Assembly (NCBI GenBank): GCA_900104495.1
Contig: FMXS01000012.1
Location: forward strand, 1-64,000
DNA: 64,000 nucleotides
Direction of reading: 5' to 3'
From: Ruminococcaceae bacterium FB2012
Lineage (GTDB): Bacteria > Bacillota > Clostridia > Oscillospirales > Ruminococcaceae
Numbering within the stretch: the stretch's first letter is position 1; the number at the start of each line of letters is the position of its first letter. The notes beneath the pieces were generated by a model, which saw only the letters and a program-made list of their open reading frames with translations, had not been told where the DNA came from and searched no databases. This document shows positions 41,226 to 50,613 of this stretch, one piece after another. The position numbers and the translations under genes are program-made.

Positions 41226-42380
41226 TTAGTTATTTATCTGTTTTTCCGCAAAGTTTCTCGCCCTTCTGTCGGCCTCAAGCACATCCTCAAGGCAGGTGAC
41301 GGGCTCCGGCTTGAATTCGTCAATGACGCTTGAAACGATCCTGCCGATGTCAAGGAAACGGATCTTTCCGTCAAGGAACGCCGCAACCGCCGCTTCGTTG
41401 GCTCCGTTGACCATTGCAGGCATCGTTCCGCCGAGGGTGATCGCTCTGATGCAGGCTTTCAGACACTCAAAGGTATCAATATCCGGCTTTGCAAAGGTGA
41501 GAGAGCCGTAATCCGCAAGAGACAGCGGCCTTGTGGGACAGTCAAGCCTGTCGGGATAAAGAAGTGCATACTGGATCGGTATTTTCATATCCGGGACGCC
41601 CAGCTGCGCGATCACCGAATTGTCTTGATACTCCACCGCAGAATGTATAACGCTTTCTCTGTGGACGACGATCTCGATCTGGTCGGGTCGAAGTGAGAAC
41701 AGCCACATCGCCTCAATGAATTCAAGTCCCTTATTCATTAGTGTAGCAGAGTCAATGGTAATTTTTCTTCCCATAGACCAATTCGGATGTGCAAGTGCCT
41801 GCTGAACGGTCACGCCTTCAAGCTCGGCTCTTGTTTTTCCGAAAAAGGGCCCTCCGGAAGCGGTCAACAGGATCTTCTTGACCTGGGAACGCTTATTCCC
41901 CTGCAAGCACTGGAATATTGCGGAATGCTCACTGTCCACGGGATAGATCTTTACGCCCTTGTCGGCGGCAGCTTTCATAACAAGCTTTCCTCCGGCGACC
42001 AGGGTTTCCTTGTTGGCAAGGGCAATATCGGTGCCGTGTTCAATAGCTGTCAGCGTAGGTTCCAGCCCGACCATTCCAACGACGGAATTTAGCATAATGT
42101 CAACGCCGTCAAGGCGGGCTATCCTTTTGAGTCCTTCCATTCCCGTCAGAACTGTTACACTCTTAGCATTGCCTTCCGCAAGCAATTGATTCAATTGAGA
42201 AGCAAGTTCTTCCTTGAAGATGCAGACATACTCCGGTTCAAATTCCTTTACCTGCTCAGCCAGCAGCTTGACATTTGAGTAGGCCGCAAGCGCCTTTATC
42301 TTAAAATTATGCTTGCGGGCAACTTCTAATGACTGTGTACCTATGGATCCGGTGGAACCGAGAATAGTGATCGTTTTCAT
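41226..42380 (-). CDS. dxr: 1-deoxy-D-xylulose-5-phosphate reductoisomerase
   Basis: NADPH-dependent MEP-pathway enzyme. ITILGSTGSIGTQSLEV (nucleotide-binding), ALANKETLVAGG, PVDSEHSAIFQCL (metal and substrate) and KITIDSATLMNKGLE are present. ATG 42380 is used because GGAG lies 6 bases before it; an in-frame ATG at 42392 has no site. 384 aa. Confidence 0.96.
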   Translation of the reverse strand: MKTITILGSTGSIGTQSLEVARKHNFKIKALAAYSNVKLLAEQVKEFEPEYVCIFKEELASQLNQLLAEGNAKSVTVLTGMEGLKRIARLDGVDIMLNSVVGMVGLEPTLTAIEHGTDIALANKETLVAGGKLVMKAAADKGVKIYPVDSEHSAIFQCLQGNKRSQVKKILLTASGGPFFGKTRAELEGVTVQQALAHPNWSMGRKITIDSATLMNKGLEFIEAMWLFSLRPDQIEIVVHRESVIHSAVEYQDNSVIAQLGVPDMKIPIQYALLYPDRLDCPTRPLSLADYGSLTFAKPDIDTFECLKACIRAITLGGTMPAMVNGANEAAVAAFLDGKIRFLDIGRIVSSVIDEFKPEPVTCLEDVLEADRRARNFAEKQINN

Positions 42381-42450
42381 ATAATACTCCATAATAACGC
42401 CATAAGGGGCAGCCGAAAAACAGATCGGACTGCTCCCTACGAGACGGTTT

Positions 42451-43281
42451 TTATTTTACAAGAAGCCCCTGTATATACAGGTAATACATAAACGGAGCGA
42501 CAAGCAGAAAGCTGTCGAACCTATCCATTACTCCGCCGTGGCCGGGCATGATGTTGCCGTAATCCTTGATGCCGCACTGCCTTTTGATTATCGAAGCTGT
42601 AAGATCGCCGATAAGTCCGATAACAGCGGAAAGCATACCGCTGAGCAGGATAAAGAAATATCTCGGATCAAAGCCGTCGGTGGCGAAATCGAAAATAAGT
42701 GCGATAAGCATCATCAGCAAGCCGTTGGAAATGACTCCGCCCACAACGCCCTCGACTGTCTTCTTGGGACTTATATCGGGGCAAAGCTTTGTTTTTCCGA
42801 AGAAGGTCCCGGCGAAATACGCGCCCGAATCCGCCAGCCAGGCTGCACACATCGTCATAACGATGACGAACATACCCGCGTTCTTATCGTAGTTCATGCT
42901 GATGACCGTACCGAAGGAGTAGGGTATCAGTACCGCTGTACCGAGCATCAGGAAGAAATCCTTGTAAGTGAATTTCTCGTGATGTCTGAGATAATACACG
43001 CACATAAACAGCACGAGAATGCCGAAATACAGCCGGTTTGTAAAGAATGTCAGCCATCCGTTCCTGTGGAAAACGCCCACGAAAGCATCAATAAACGCAT
43101 ATGCGCAGCAGGCAACGGCAGGCTCGGTAAACTTCAGACGCTTTGTCGCTTTAAAGATCTCTGCGATAGCCATAGCGGAAAGCAGTCCGAAGGCTAATTC
43201 AAAAACAAAAGTATTATGCAGCAGCAGAACGACGATCATAAGCACGATAGCGACTACTGCCGATATTATCCGCGTTTTCAT
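42451..43281 (-). CDS. cdsA: Phosphatidate cytidylyltransferase
   Basis: Makes CDP-diacylglycerol from phosphatidate and CTP. 276 aa with about seven to eight membrane helices and the C-terminal signature GIKDYGNIMPGHGGVMDRFDS. A small GC hairpin without a U-run lies between this gene and dxr (42400-42450). Confidence 0.95.
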   Translation of the reverse strand: MKTRIISAVVAIVLMIVVLLLHNTFVFELAFGLLSAMAIAEIFKATKRLKFTEPAVACCAYAFIDAFVGVFHRNGWLTFFTNRLYFGILVLFMCVYYLRHHEKFTYKDFFLMLGTAVLIPYSFGTVISMNYDKNAGMFVIVMTMCAAWLADSGAYFAGTFFGKTKLCPDISPKKTVEGVVGGVISNGLLMMLIALIFDFATDGFDPRYFFILLSGMLSAVIGLIGDLTASIIKRQCGIKDYGNIMPGHGGVMDRFDSFLLVAPFMYYLYIQGLLVK

Positions 43282-43306
43282 TTCAGTTCTGTCCTTTCAA
43301 AGCCGA

Positions 43307-44020
43307 TCAGACCCCGCCGAACCTGCGATGTCTGTCGCGGTAGACCTCAACGGCCTTTTCAAGATCCTTTTTGGAGAAATCCGGCCAGAGAATATCGGTG
43401 AAATAATACTCCGCATAAGCAGACTGCCAGATCAGAAAATTCGACAGCCGCTGTTCGCCGCTGGGTCTGATGATAAGATCCACATCCGGGATCTCTGCGG
43501 TATAGAGCCTGCTTTGGATCAAGTTCTCGTCGATCTCGGAAGGCTCGATATTCCCCGCTTTGACGTCTTCGGCAATAAGCTTGACGGCGTTGGTGATCTC
43601 GTCCCTGCCGCCGTAGTTTATCGCAAGTATCAGCGTCATCAGATCGTAGTCCTTGGAAAGTTCCTCACTGCGTTTCATTTTAGCCTGGAGCGTTTCGGTG
43701 AGCATTGACCTGTCTCCGATAAAGCGTATGCGGACATGTTCTTTGAGGAAGTCGTCCAACTCGTCAAGATACTTTTCAAACAGCTTCATTATCGACTGGA
43801 CTTCATCGTCGGGACGCTTCCAGTTTTCGGTGGAAAAGGCATAAAAGGTGATATACTTGATGCCTATCGCCTTAGCGTGCCTTACTATCTTCCGGAAAGT
43901 CTTTGCGCCTTCTCTGTGACCGAATTTACGGGGCAGACCGCGTTTCTTTGCCCATCTGCCGTTTCCGTCCATAATAACGCCGACATGAACGGGCATCGGC
44001 CCTAATTCGTTTTTAGCCAT
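43307..44020 (-). CDS. uppS: Undecaprenyl diphosphate synthase
   Basis: cis-Prenyltransferase making the C55 lipid carrier for cell-wall synthesis. HVGVIMDGNGRWAKKRGLPRKFGHREGAK holds the catalytic Asp and diphosphate-binding residues; AFSTENWKRP and DLIIRPSGEQRLSNFLIWQSAYAE are conserved. 237 aa. Confidence 0.97.
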   Translation of the reverse strand: MAKNELGPMPVHVGVIMDGNGRWAKKRGLPRKFGHREGAKTFRKIVRHAKAIGIKYITFYAFSTENWKRPDDEVQSIMKLFEKYLDELDDFLKEHVRIRFIGDRSMLTETLQAKMKRSEELSKDYDLMTLILAINYGGRDEITNAVKLIAEDVKAGNIEPSEIDENLIQSRLYTAEIPDVDLIIRPSGEQRLSNFLIWQSAYAEYYFTDILWPDFSKKDLEKAVEVYRDRHRRFGGV

Positions 44021-44032
44021 TTTCAGCTCCGA

Positions 44033-44587
44033 TCAGATCGACATGATCTCTTTTTCTTTTTCGGCAACGTGAACATCCACCTGCTTGACGTACTTGTCGG
44101 TCAGCTTCTGGATCTGTTCCTCGCAGTCCTTCATATCGTCCTCGGTGATCTCGTTGTTCTTTTTCATAGCCTTGTATTTTTCCATAGCGTCGCGTCTGAT
44201 GGAACGGATAGCGACCTTTGTATCTTCGCCCTGTTTCTTGACGTCCTTGACGATCTTCTTTCTGTCCTCCTCGGTCAACTGGGGGAAGGTCATTCTCAGC
44301 ACACTGCCGTCATTCTGAGGATTGATGCCGACATCGGAAGCCTGGATCGCTTTTTCCAGCTTGGTGAGCATAGATTTGTCCCAAGGGGTAATGACCAGCA
44401 CTCTTGCCTCGGAAACAGAGATCGTAGCCAGCTGATTGATAGGTGTGGGCGAGCCGTAATAATCGACTCTGACCTTATCAAGTACAGCGGGATTGGCTCT
44501 GCCGACTCTTATCGAAGCAAAATCGGAAAGCATCACATTAATGGATTTTTCCATTTTGGATTTAGCCTTTTCTCTAACTTCTTTCAT
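44033..44587 (-). CDS. frr: Ribosome recycling factor
   Basis: Works with EF-G to split post-termination ribosomes. KMEKSINVMLSDFASIRVGRANPAVLDKV and VDYYGSPTPINQLATISV are the family core. ATG 44587 has AAGGA upstream and gives 184 aa, the normal length; the longer frame is not supported. Confidence 0.97.
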   Translation of the reverse strand: MKEVREKAKSKMEKSINVMLSDFASIRVGRANPAVLDKVRVDYYGSPTPINQLATISVSEARVLVITPWDKSMLTKLEKAIQASDVGINPQNDGSVLRMTFPQLTEEDRKKIVKDVKKQGEDTKVAIRSIRRDAMEKYKAMKKNNEITEDDMKDCEEQIQKLTDKYVKQVDVHVAEKEKEIMSI

Positions 44588-44625
44588 TTCTCTCGTTCCT
44601 TTCTGCAACGGATTTTATATGGGTC

Positions 44626-45330
44626 TTATTTTACTATCGTGCCGATCTTTTCGCCCATGCAGGCACGGTAGATATTATCGGGATCAGCCAGGTCAAAGAC
44701 CAGTATCGGGATATTGTTATCCTTGCACATTGCGGCGGCAGTAGAATCCATTACCGCAAGGTCCTTTGACAGGATGTCGTTAAAGCTCAAGGTCTCAAAC
44801 TTAACAGCATCGGGATACTTATGGGGGTCCTTATTGTAAACGCCATCCACCATTGTAGCCTTGAAGAAGATATCGGCTTCGATCTCGGCGGCACGAAGAG
44901 CCGCAGCCGTATCAGTCGAGAAGAAGGGATTACCGGTACCGCAGCCGAATACGACTACTCTGCCCTTCTCAAAATGTCTCATAGCTCTGTTTCTGATATA
45001 AGGCTCAGCGACCTGCGGCATTGATATAGCGGTCTGGACTCTGACCTCCATACCGCAGTTTTCAAGTCCGTCGGCAACGGCAAGAGCGTTCATGGCGGTA
45101 GCGAGCATACCGATGTGGTCTGCTCTGGTCCTGTCCATGCCTCCGCTGGATCTGCCTCTCCAGAAATTTCCTCCGCCGACTACTATTCCCACTTCAACTC
45201 CGGCATCGACGCATTTCTTGATGCTGTTGCCGAATTTATTGATAACATCGTAATCAAGGCCGAATTTTTTTTCACCGGCAAGAGCCTCACCGCTCAGTTT
45301 GAGAAGAATCCTTTTGTATTTTGGTTCCAT
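44626..45330 (-). CDS. pyrH: UMP kinase
   Basis: Amino-acid-kinase-fold enzyme making UDP from UMP. KRILLKLSGEALAG, VGIVVGGGNFWRGR, MDRTRADHIGMLATAMNALA and GTGNPFFSTDTAAALRA are present. 234 aa. First gene of the pyrH-frr-uppS-cdsA-dxr-rseP-ispG-polC cluster; the rpsB and tsf genes that often precede it are absent here. Confidence 0.97.
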   Translation of the reverse strand: MEPKYKRILLKLSGEALAGEKKFGLDYDVINKFGNSIKKCVDAGVEVGIVVGGGNFWRGRSSGGMDRTRADHIGMLATAMNALAVADGLENCGMEVRVQTAISMPQVAEPYIRNRAMRHFEKGRVVVFGCGTGNPFFSTDTAAALRAAEIEADIFFKATMVDGVYNKDPHKYPDAVKFETLSFNDILSKDLAVMDSTAAAMCKDNNIPILVFDLADPDNIYRACMGEKIGTIVK

Positions 45331-45389
45331 ACGATACCACTCCTTCTAAACAAAATGACTGCCTTCGGGCTAAATATACTTACATAAAA

Positions 45390-45418
45390 ATTATACAATA
45401 TTTTTGCCAAAAAGTAAA
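45390..45418 (-). promoter_or_regulatory. Promoter of the pyrH-polC cluster
   Basis: Minus strand TTTACT (complement of 45413-45418), 17 bases, TATAAT (complement of 45390-45395), 59 bases before pyrH. Confidence 0.78.
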
Positions 45419-45430
45419 GAGGAAAACACA

Positions 45431-45469
45431 AAAAAATTCGGAATTTCATAAACGAGATCCCGAATTTTT
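45431..45469 (-). terminator. Terminator after yjbQ
   Basis: AAAAATTCGG pairs with CCGAATTTTT, ending in TTTTTTT on the minus strand; it separates the DUF512-yjbQ operon from the pyrH promoter. Confidence 0.87.
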
Positions 45470-45477
45470 GCAATATA

Positions 45478-45873
45478 TCACCCTTTGAGGATTTTCACAT
45501 AAAAGGTTCTTGCCCTGGGGCCGTCAAATTCCGTGAAATATATCCCCTGCCAGGTGCCGAGCACAAGCCGGCCGTCATCTATTATCACGCTGACAGAAGC
45601 GCCGATACAGCTTGATTTCAAGTGTGCGGCACTGTTGCCCTCGGCGTGTCTGAACTGGGGCCTGTCGGGGAAAGTCTTATCAAGGGCGTAGAGCAGATCC
45701 GTCACCACGTCGGGATCGGCATTCTCGTTGATAGTGATGCCTGCCGTCGTATGGGGACAGTAGACCAGAGCGATACCGCTGTCGATACGCGACTCGATAA
45801 GCGCCCGCCGTACATAGCTGGTGATATTGTAAAAGCCCTCTTTCTCCGTATTCAGATGATACTCAAACAGCAT
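45478..45873 (-). CDS. YjbQ family protein (UPF0047)
   Basis: 131 aa with the family signature YCPHTTAGITINENADPDVVTDL and FRHAEGNSAAHLKSSCIGASV, then LGTWQGIYFTEFDGPR. Homologues are annotated as secondary thiamine-phosphate synthases from an enzymatic side activity; true function is unsettled. Last gene after gpsA, 12 bases apart. Confidence 0.9.
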   Translation of the reverse strand: MLFEYHLNTEKEGFYNITSYVRRALIESRIDSGIALVYCPHTTAGITINENADPDVVTDLLYALDKTFPDRPQFRHAEGNSAAHLKSSCIGASVSVIIDDGRLVLGTWQGIYFTEFDGPRARTFYVKILKG

Positions 45874-45885
45874 ATCCCGGCCTCC

Positions 45886-46902
45886 TCAGAATTCGTGTCT
45901 GACAAGGAACTGGTCCTCGGTCTCGTTCTTGACGGGTCTGCCCATAAGGTTTTTAAGGGCTTCGTAAGGCTTTTCGCCCTCGAAAAGCAGCTTGTAAAGC
46001 TGTTCCGTAATGGGAAGCTCCACACCCAGCTTCTTAGCAAGATCATAGGCGTTCTGAGTGCAGACATAGCCTTCGACCGTCCCGACCTGCTCCACCGCTT
46101 CATCGGGAGCGACTCCCTTTCCTATCAGTATGCCCGCCCTGCGGTTGCGGCTGTGCATGGAACAGCATGTAACTATCAAGTCACCGATGCCGCTGAGTCC
46201 TGCAAAGGTCTCAGACTTTGCACCCATAGCTATGCCGAGAGTCCTTATTTCCTTGATGCCTCTTGTCATCAGGGCAGCTTTGGTATTGTCCCCCATGCCG
46301 AGACCGTCTATCACGCCCGCTGCAAGAGCTATAACGTTTTTCAGCGCACCGCCGATCTCGCAGCCGATAACATCGTCATTAACGTATACTCTGAAAGTCT
46401 GATTGGAAAGGATCTCCTGGACATAGTTGGACGCTTCCCTGTTCTCGGAAGCCACAACTACCGTCGTCGGAATTCCCCTTGCCAGCTCCTCTGCGTGACT
46501 CGGACCTGTAAGGATCGCTATAGTATTATCGGGAAAGCATTCCCGCATAACGACGCTCATAGTTTTAAGGGTATTGTTTTCAAGTCCCTTGGCGGTATTC
46601 AGAATGATACTGTTTTTGGAAACATATGGTGCCGCTTCGATGCATACGCCTCTGATGAAAGAGGTGGGAATACCGACGATAACAAGGTCTTTATCTTTGA
46701 CGCAGGAAATATCCGTGGTAAGTCTTATCTCCTTTGGGATCTTTACCCCGGGGAGCTTAGCTTTCAGACTTCCCGTCCTGTTTATGGTATCTATCTCATC
46801 CTGAAACTTGGACCAGACAGTCACTTTATGACCCGCCCTCAGACACATTACCGCCAGCGACAGTCCGAAGCCGCCGGAGCCGAGGATCGCTATATCAGCC
46901 AT
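45886..46902 (-). CDS. gpsA: Glycerol-3-phosphate dehydrogenase (NAD(P)+)
   Basis: Reduces dihydroxyacetone phosphate for phospholipid synthesis. N-terminal ILGSGGFGLSLAVM nucleotide loop, NTAKGLEN, TGPSHAEELARGIPT, ALKNVIALAAGVIDGLGMGDNTKAALMTRGI are typical. 338 aa. Starts 3 bases after plsY, the acyltransferase that uses its product. Confidence 0.97.
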   Translation of the reverse strand: MADIAILGSGGFGLSLAVMCLRAGHKVTVWSKFQDEIDTINRTGSLKAKLPGVKIPKEIRLTTDISCVKDKDLVIVGIPTSFIRGVCIEAAPYVSKNSIILNTAKGLENNTLKTMSVVMRECFPDNTIAILTGPSHAEELARGIPTTVVVASENREASNYVQEILSNQTFRVYVNDDVIGCEIGGALKNVIALAAGVIDGLGMGDNTKAALMTRGIKEIRTLGIAMGAKSETFAGLSGIGDLIVTCCSMHSRNRRAGILIGKGVAPDEAVEQVGTVEGYVCTQNAYDLAKKLGVELPITEQLYKLLFEGEKPYEALKNLMGRPVKNETEDQFLVRHEF

Positions 46903-46905
46903 AGA

Positions 46906-47577
46906 TCATTCCTCCTCAGATTTGTCTTTTTTCTTGGAGCCGAATTTGTTCTCCGTACCGTTCAACAGTCTATGTATATTGCTCCTATGCATAAATATGA
47001 TAAATGCCGAGAAAATGCAAGCCATTCCGGCATTGACCCAATGGGCCTCGATGCCTCTCCAGTTCTGCGTCAGCACCGTGAATATCGGATAGGCTACCGC
47101 CGCGCAGATCGAGCCCAGCGAAACATACTTTGAAAGAGCCAGCACTATCGCAAATACTGTCACCGAGAGCAGGCAGGTCAGCGGATCTATCGCAAGAAGA
47201 GTCGTTGCCGTTATAAGCACGCCCTTGCCCCCGTGGAATCCGTAAAATACCGGGAAGATGTGTCCGAGCATTACTGCAAGACCGGCAATATAGCCTATAT
47301 ACAGCTTGTTTTCAAAAAAGACTATGTCAAAGCCGTATGTTACAACGACTCTGCATATTACCACGGCAATTACGCCCTTCGCAAGATCGGCGAGAAGAGT
47401 CGCCAGCGCAGGACCCTTTCCGAAAACGCGAAGCACATTAGTCAGTCCCGCATTTCCGGAGCCGTAGTCACGGATATCCTTCTTTTTGAGAATACGGCAG
47501 ACGGTAATCGCAGAGTTGATACTGCCGATAAGATAAGAAAACACCACAGTAAACAATATACTGAGAAACTCTTTCAA
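46906..47577 (-). CDS. plsY: Glycerol-3-phosphate acyltransferase PlsY
   Basis: Membrane enzyme acylating glycerol-3-phosphate from acyl-phosphate. GSINSAITVCRILKKKDIRDYGSGNAGLTNVLRV and FPVFYGFHGGKGV hold the conserved catalytic loops. 223 aa with about five hydrophobic segments and a charged C-terminal tail (KKKDKSEEE). Confidence 0.96.
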   Translation of the reverse strand: MKEFLSILFTVVFSYLIGSINSAITVCRILKKKDIRDYGSGNAGLTNVLRVFGKGPALATLLADLAKGVIAVVICRVVVTYGFDIVFFENKLYIGYIAGLAVMLGHIFPVFYGFHGGKGVLITATTLLAIDPLTCLLSVTVFAIVLALSKYVSLGSICAAVAYPIFTVLTQNWRGIEAHWVNAGMACIFSAFIIFMHRSNIHRLLNGTENKFGSKKKDKSEEE

Positions 47578-47595
47578 AACGATCTTCTCCTTAAA

Positions 47596-48927
47596 CTATT
47601 TTACATCGTCGCGGTCCCGCTCGCGCACTTTTATAACTATGGGTGTGCCGTCAAGCGAGAACGTTTCTCTGATCTGATTTTCGATATAGCGCTGATAAGA
47701 AAAATGGAACAGCTCCGCTCTGTTGACAAAGGCTATGAACGTCGGCGGCTTGGTGGACGCCTGCGTCATATAATAGATCTTGAGCCTTCTGCCCTTATCA
47801 GAGGGCGGCTGTACCCGTGCCGTGGCGTAGGCAAGCACGTCGTTGAGCCTTCCCGTCGGGATGCGGACAGCATTCTGTTCGGCAACGTATTTGATCTTTT
47901 CAAACAGCTTATCGATCCTGAGGCCCGTCTTTGCGGAAATGAACACAAACGGCACATAGCTCATAAAGCTGAAATCGTCTTCAAGGCCCTTGCGGAATTC
48001 GTCCATGGTGTGAGTATCTTTTTCGATAGCGTCCCACTTATTGACAGCGACGACACAAGCCTTGCCTTTTTCATGAGCATAACCTGCTACCTTGGAATCC
48101 TGCTCCGTGAAGCCGACCTGGGCATCTATGACGATCACCGCCACATCGGCTCTGTCTACCGCCATATAAGACCGAAGCACGCTGTACCTTTCCACGGAAT
48201 CAAGGACCTTTGACTTCCTTCTGATGCCCGCGGTATCTATCAGGACGAATTTTCCCTGTTCATTTTCAAAATAGGTATCGGTGGCATCCCTAGTGGTACC
48301 TGCGATATCGGAGACGATAACTCTCTCTTCGCCGCATATCCTGTTTACGATCGACGATTTGCCGACGTTTGGCTTTCCGATTATGGCGACCTTGATAACA
48401 TCCTCGCCGTAATCCTCGCCGCCTTCCTCGGGGAGATATTTCAGCACCTCGTCCAGGAGATCGCCGGTGCCGTGACCGTGTACCGAAGAAACGGCAATAG
48501 GCTCACCGAGGCCGAGATTATAAAACTCATAAAACTCCATAGGCGGCTCGCCGACGGAGTCGCATTTATTGACGCATAATACCACCGGTTTTCCGGACTT
48601 CTGGAGCATCGCGGCGACATCCATATCGCTGGCGGTGACGCCCGATCTTATATCAACGACAAAGATCGTAACATCCGCTTTGGTGATAGCAAGCTCTGCC
48701 TGGCGGCGCATCTGCGCAAGGATAACATCGTCGGAATCCGGTTCGATGCCGCCGGTATCGACCAGCATAAACTCGCGGTTCAGCCATTCACATTTGGCGT
48801 AGATACGGTCTCTTGTAACACCGGGAGTGTCCTCGACGATGGAAAGTTTCTGACCGATCAGCTTGTTGAAAAGCGTGCTTTTCCCCACATTTGGCCTTCC
48901 CACCACCGCAACTATCGGTAATGACAT
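47596..48927 (-). CDS. der: Ribosome-associated GTPase Der
   Basis: Double GTPase for 50S assembly. First G domain VVGRPNVGKSTLFNKL with DTGGIEP and NKCD; second IIGKPNVGKSSIVNRI with DTAGIRRKSKV and NKWD; C-terminal KH-like domain. 443 aa. Follows the DUF512 gene and precedes plsY-gpsA, the usual clostridial order. Confidence 0.97.
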   Translation of the reverse strand: MSLPIVAVVGRPNVGKSTLFNKLIGQKLSIVEDTPGVTRDRIYAKCEWLNREFMLVDTGGIEPDSDDVILAQMRRQAELAITKADVTIFVVDIRSGVTASDMDVAAMLQKSGKPVVLCVNKCDSVGEPPMEFYEFYNLGLGEPIAVSSVHGHGTGDLLDEVLKYLPEEGGEDYGEDVIKVAIIGKPNVGKSSIVNRICGEERVIVSDIAGTTRDATDTYFENEQGKFVLIDTAGIRRKSKVLDSVERYSVLRSYMAVDRADVAVIVIDAQVGFTEQDSKVAGYAHEKGKACVVAVNKWDAIEKDTHTMDEFRKGLEDDFSFMSYVPFVFISAKTGLRIDKLFEKIKYVAEQNAVRIPTGRLNDVLAYATARVQPPSDKGRRLKIYYMTQASTKPPTFIAFVNRAELFHFSYQRYIENQIRETFSLDGTPIVIKVRERDRDDVK

Positions 48928-48939
48928 TTTATCATCTCC

Positions 48940-50244
48940 TTATATCTCTGTTCCCATTACTGCATCAAGATACTCAAAGCCGTCGTTGCGGGAGGCTCTC
49001 ACGCTGATCCCGAGTTCTCTTTCCACATCACTGACGGAAAGATCGTCAAGGAAAATGGGCTCGTCGGCTTTCAGCATCACCTTCGGGATAAGCAGCTGAT
49101 CGCCGAGTTCCCTGCCTTTGAGCTGATCTATCAGATCTCCTGCGGTGACAAGGCCGGCAACGGTTATTGTTTCTCCGAAAAAGTGATTGACTATCCCGAC
49201 CACTTGAATATCGAGCTGCGGCAGCTTCTCCGTGATTATACGGGCAAGCTCCTTGTGAAAGCTCTCGGCTGCCGTCCCCGTAACGAGAGTCACACGCCTT
49301 GGGGGGATGTCGGTATCGCAGACCTCAAGGGCCTGCATGACTTCATCGTAAAGCGAACGCAGCAGTCCGACGCCGTTTTCATACTGGGGATAATCCTCAT
49401 AGAACTCGGTGGGCGGTAATTCTCTTCCGGCCAGCAGATAGAACTCGTCCGCCGGAAAGCACATCCGGGTCTCCCACTTTTCAAGACATTCCGCCGCTTT
49501 GGCTTCGATAATATCAATGACCGCTCCGGCTTCATCCTTGGTAAACGGACGGAGAGGATAAAGCCCTTCTCTGAACTTTGTCACTCCCACGGGGACCACC
49601 GCCACTGACTGGATATTCGGCATCAGCGCCGAAAGATCGTTAAGGGTCCGTTCCAGCTCTTTGCCGTCGTTTATCCCGGGGCAGCACACGATCTGACAGT
49701 TCATCATCAGTCCGCTGTCGGCGATCTTTTTCAGATATTTCAGCTTCTCGCCGGCAAAACGGTTATGCATCATCATGCATCTGAGCTCGGGATTGGTGGT
49801 ATGCACCGAAACGTTGATGTTGAGCCTCATCTCGCAGATCCGGTCGATATCCTTATCCTGGAGGTTGGTAAGCGTTACATAATTCCCCTGCAAAAAAGAA
49901 AGCCTTGCGTCGTCGTCCTTGAAATACAGCGTTTCCCGCATACCCTTCGGCATCTGATCTATAAAACAGAAGATGCAATTGTTACAGCAGGAGCGCTTTT
50001 CATCCATAAGAAAGGACTTGAATTCAAGCCCCAGCTCGTCATATTCCGATTTTATAACGGTTTTGGAAAAGGACTCTCCCCCGCGTTCAAGCAGCAGCAC
50101 AAGTCTGTCCTCGGCGCAGTAGAACATATAGTCAAGGACGTCATTGATCTCATGACCGTTGACGCTGACAAGTACATCTCCGCATTTTATTCCTGCTCTG
50201 AAAGCAGGGCTTCTGGGAACGACGCCGGTCACTGCCGCGGCCAT
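48940..50244 (-). CDS. DUF512 radical-SAM/PDZ protein
   Basis: 434 aa. N-terminal PDZ-like domain (VVPRSPAFRAGIKCGDVLVSVNGHEI), then the motif CCNNCIFCFIDQMPKGMR with the clustered Cys of radical-SAM type, and DDARLSFLQGNYVTLTNL. DUF512 continues to the C terminus, including VTGTAAESFHKELA and the block VVGIVNHFFGETITVAGLVTAGD. Widespread next to der in Clostridia; biochemical role not established. GAGGTGAG before ATG. Confidence 0.9.
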   Translation of the reverse strand: MAAAVTGVVPRSPAFRAGIKCGDVLVSVNGHEINDVLDYMFYCAEDRLVLLLERGGESFSKTVIKSEYDELGLEFKSFLMDEKRSCCNNCIFCFIDQMPKGMRETLYFKDDDARLSFLQGNYVTLTNLQDKDIDRICEMRLNINVSVHTTNPELRCMMMHNRFAGEKLKYLKKIADSGLMMNCQIVCCPGINDGKELERTLNDLSALMPNIQSVAVVPVGVTKFREGLYPLRPFTKDEAGAVIDIIEAKAAECLEKWETRMCFPADEFYLLAGRELPPTEFYEDYPQYENGVGLLRSLYDEVMQALEVCDTDIPPRRVTLVTGTAAESFHKELARIITEKLPQLDIQVVGIVNHFFGETITVAGLVTAGDLIDQLKGRELGDQLLIPKVMLKADEPIFLDDLSVSDVERELGISVRASRNDGFEYLDAVMGTEI

Positions 50245-50271
50245 AAGCTCACCTCTTTTCCGTTAACCGCA

Positions 50272-50325
50272 AAAAAGGCAGAGAGGAAGAGCTTTCAGAA
50301 AACTCTTTTTCCCTGCCTGAAAACG
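50272..50325 (-). terminator. Terminator after rpmF
   Basis: On the minus strand GGCAGGGAAAAAGAG pairs with CTCTTCCTCTCTGCC and is followed by TTTTTT. It separates rpmF from the DUF512 operon. Confidence 0.85.
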
Positions 50326-50374
50326 CAACAGAAGCGCAGGCTGTTCACCTGCTATCTGCAATGGATGAAGCGGA

Positions 50375-50557
50375 TCACTCGCCCATCTTGATAACCTCTA
50401 CACCCTTATAATAGCCACAGTTCTTGCAAACCTTGTGAGGAGCGGTCAGCTCACCACAATTAGAGCATTTGCTGAGTGCAGGCGCTTGCAGCTTCCAAAC
50501 AGCCGAGCGTCTTTTATCTCTTCTTGCTTTGGAAACCTTTCTCTTTGGTACTGCCAT
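50375..50557 (-). CDS. rpmF: Ribosomal protein L32
   Basis: 60 aa, MAVPKRKVSKARRDKRRS start, with a CxxC...CxxC zinc ribbon (CSNCGE and CKNCGYY). Zinc-binding form of L32. GGAGG precedes ATG. Paired with yceD upstream, as in most bacteria. Confidence 0.97.
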   Translation of the reverse strand: MAVPKRKVSKARRDKRRSAVWKLQAPALSKCSNCGELTAPHKVCKNCGYYKGVEVIKMGE

Positions 50558-50613
50558 TTTGGCACCTCCTCGCTGTTAAGATAGATCGCTGCTTAATACA
50601 CGCTTTAACGGTA

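Noticed and set aside
42393..42450. Hairpin between cdsA and dxr as terminator
   Set aside because: GC-rich stem but no U-run, and the genes form one conserved cluster; probably an mRNA-stability or spacer structure.
45622..47133. 503-codon plus-strand frame across yjbQ, gpsA and plsY
   Set aside because: Antisense to three confidently identified genes; shadow frame.
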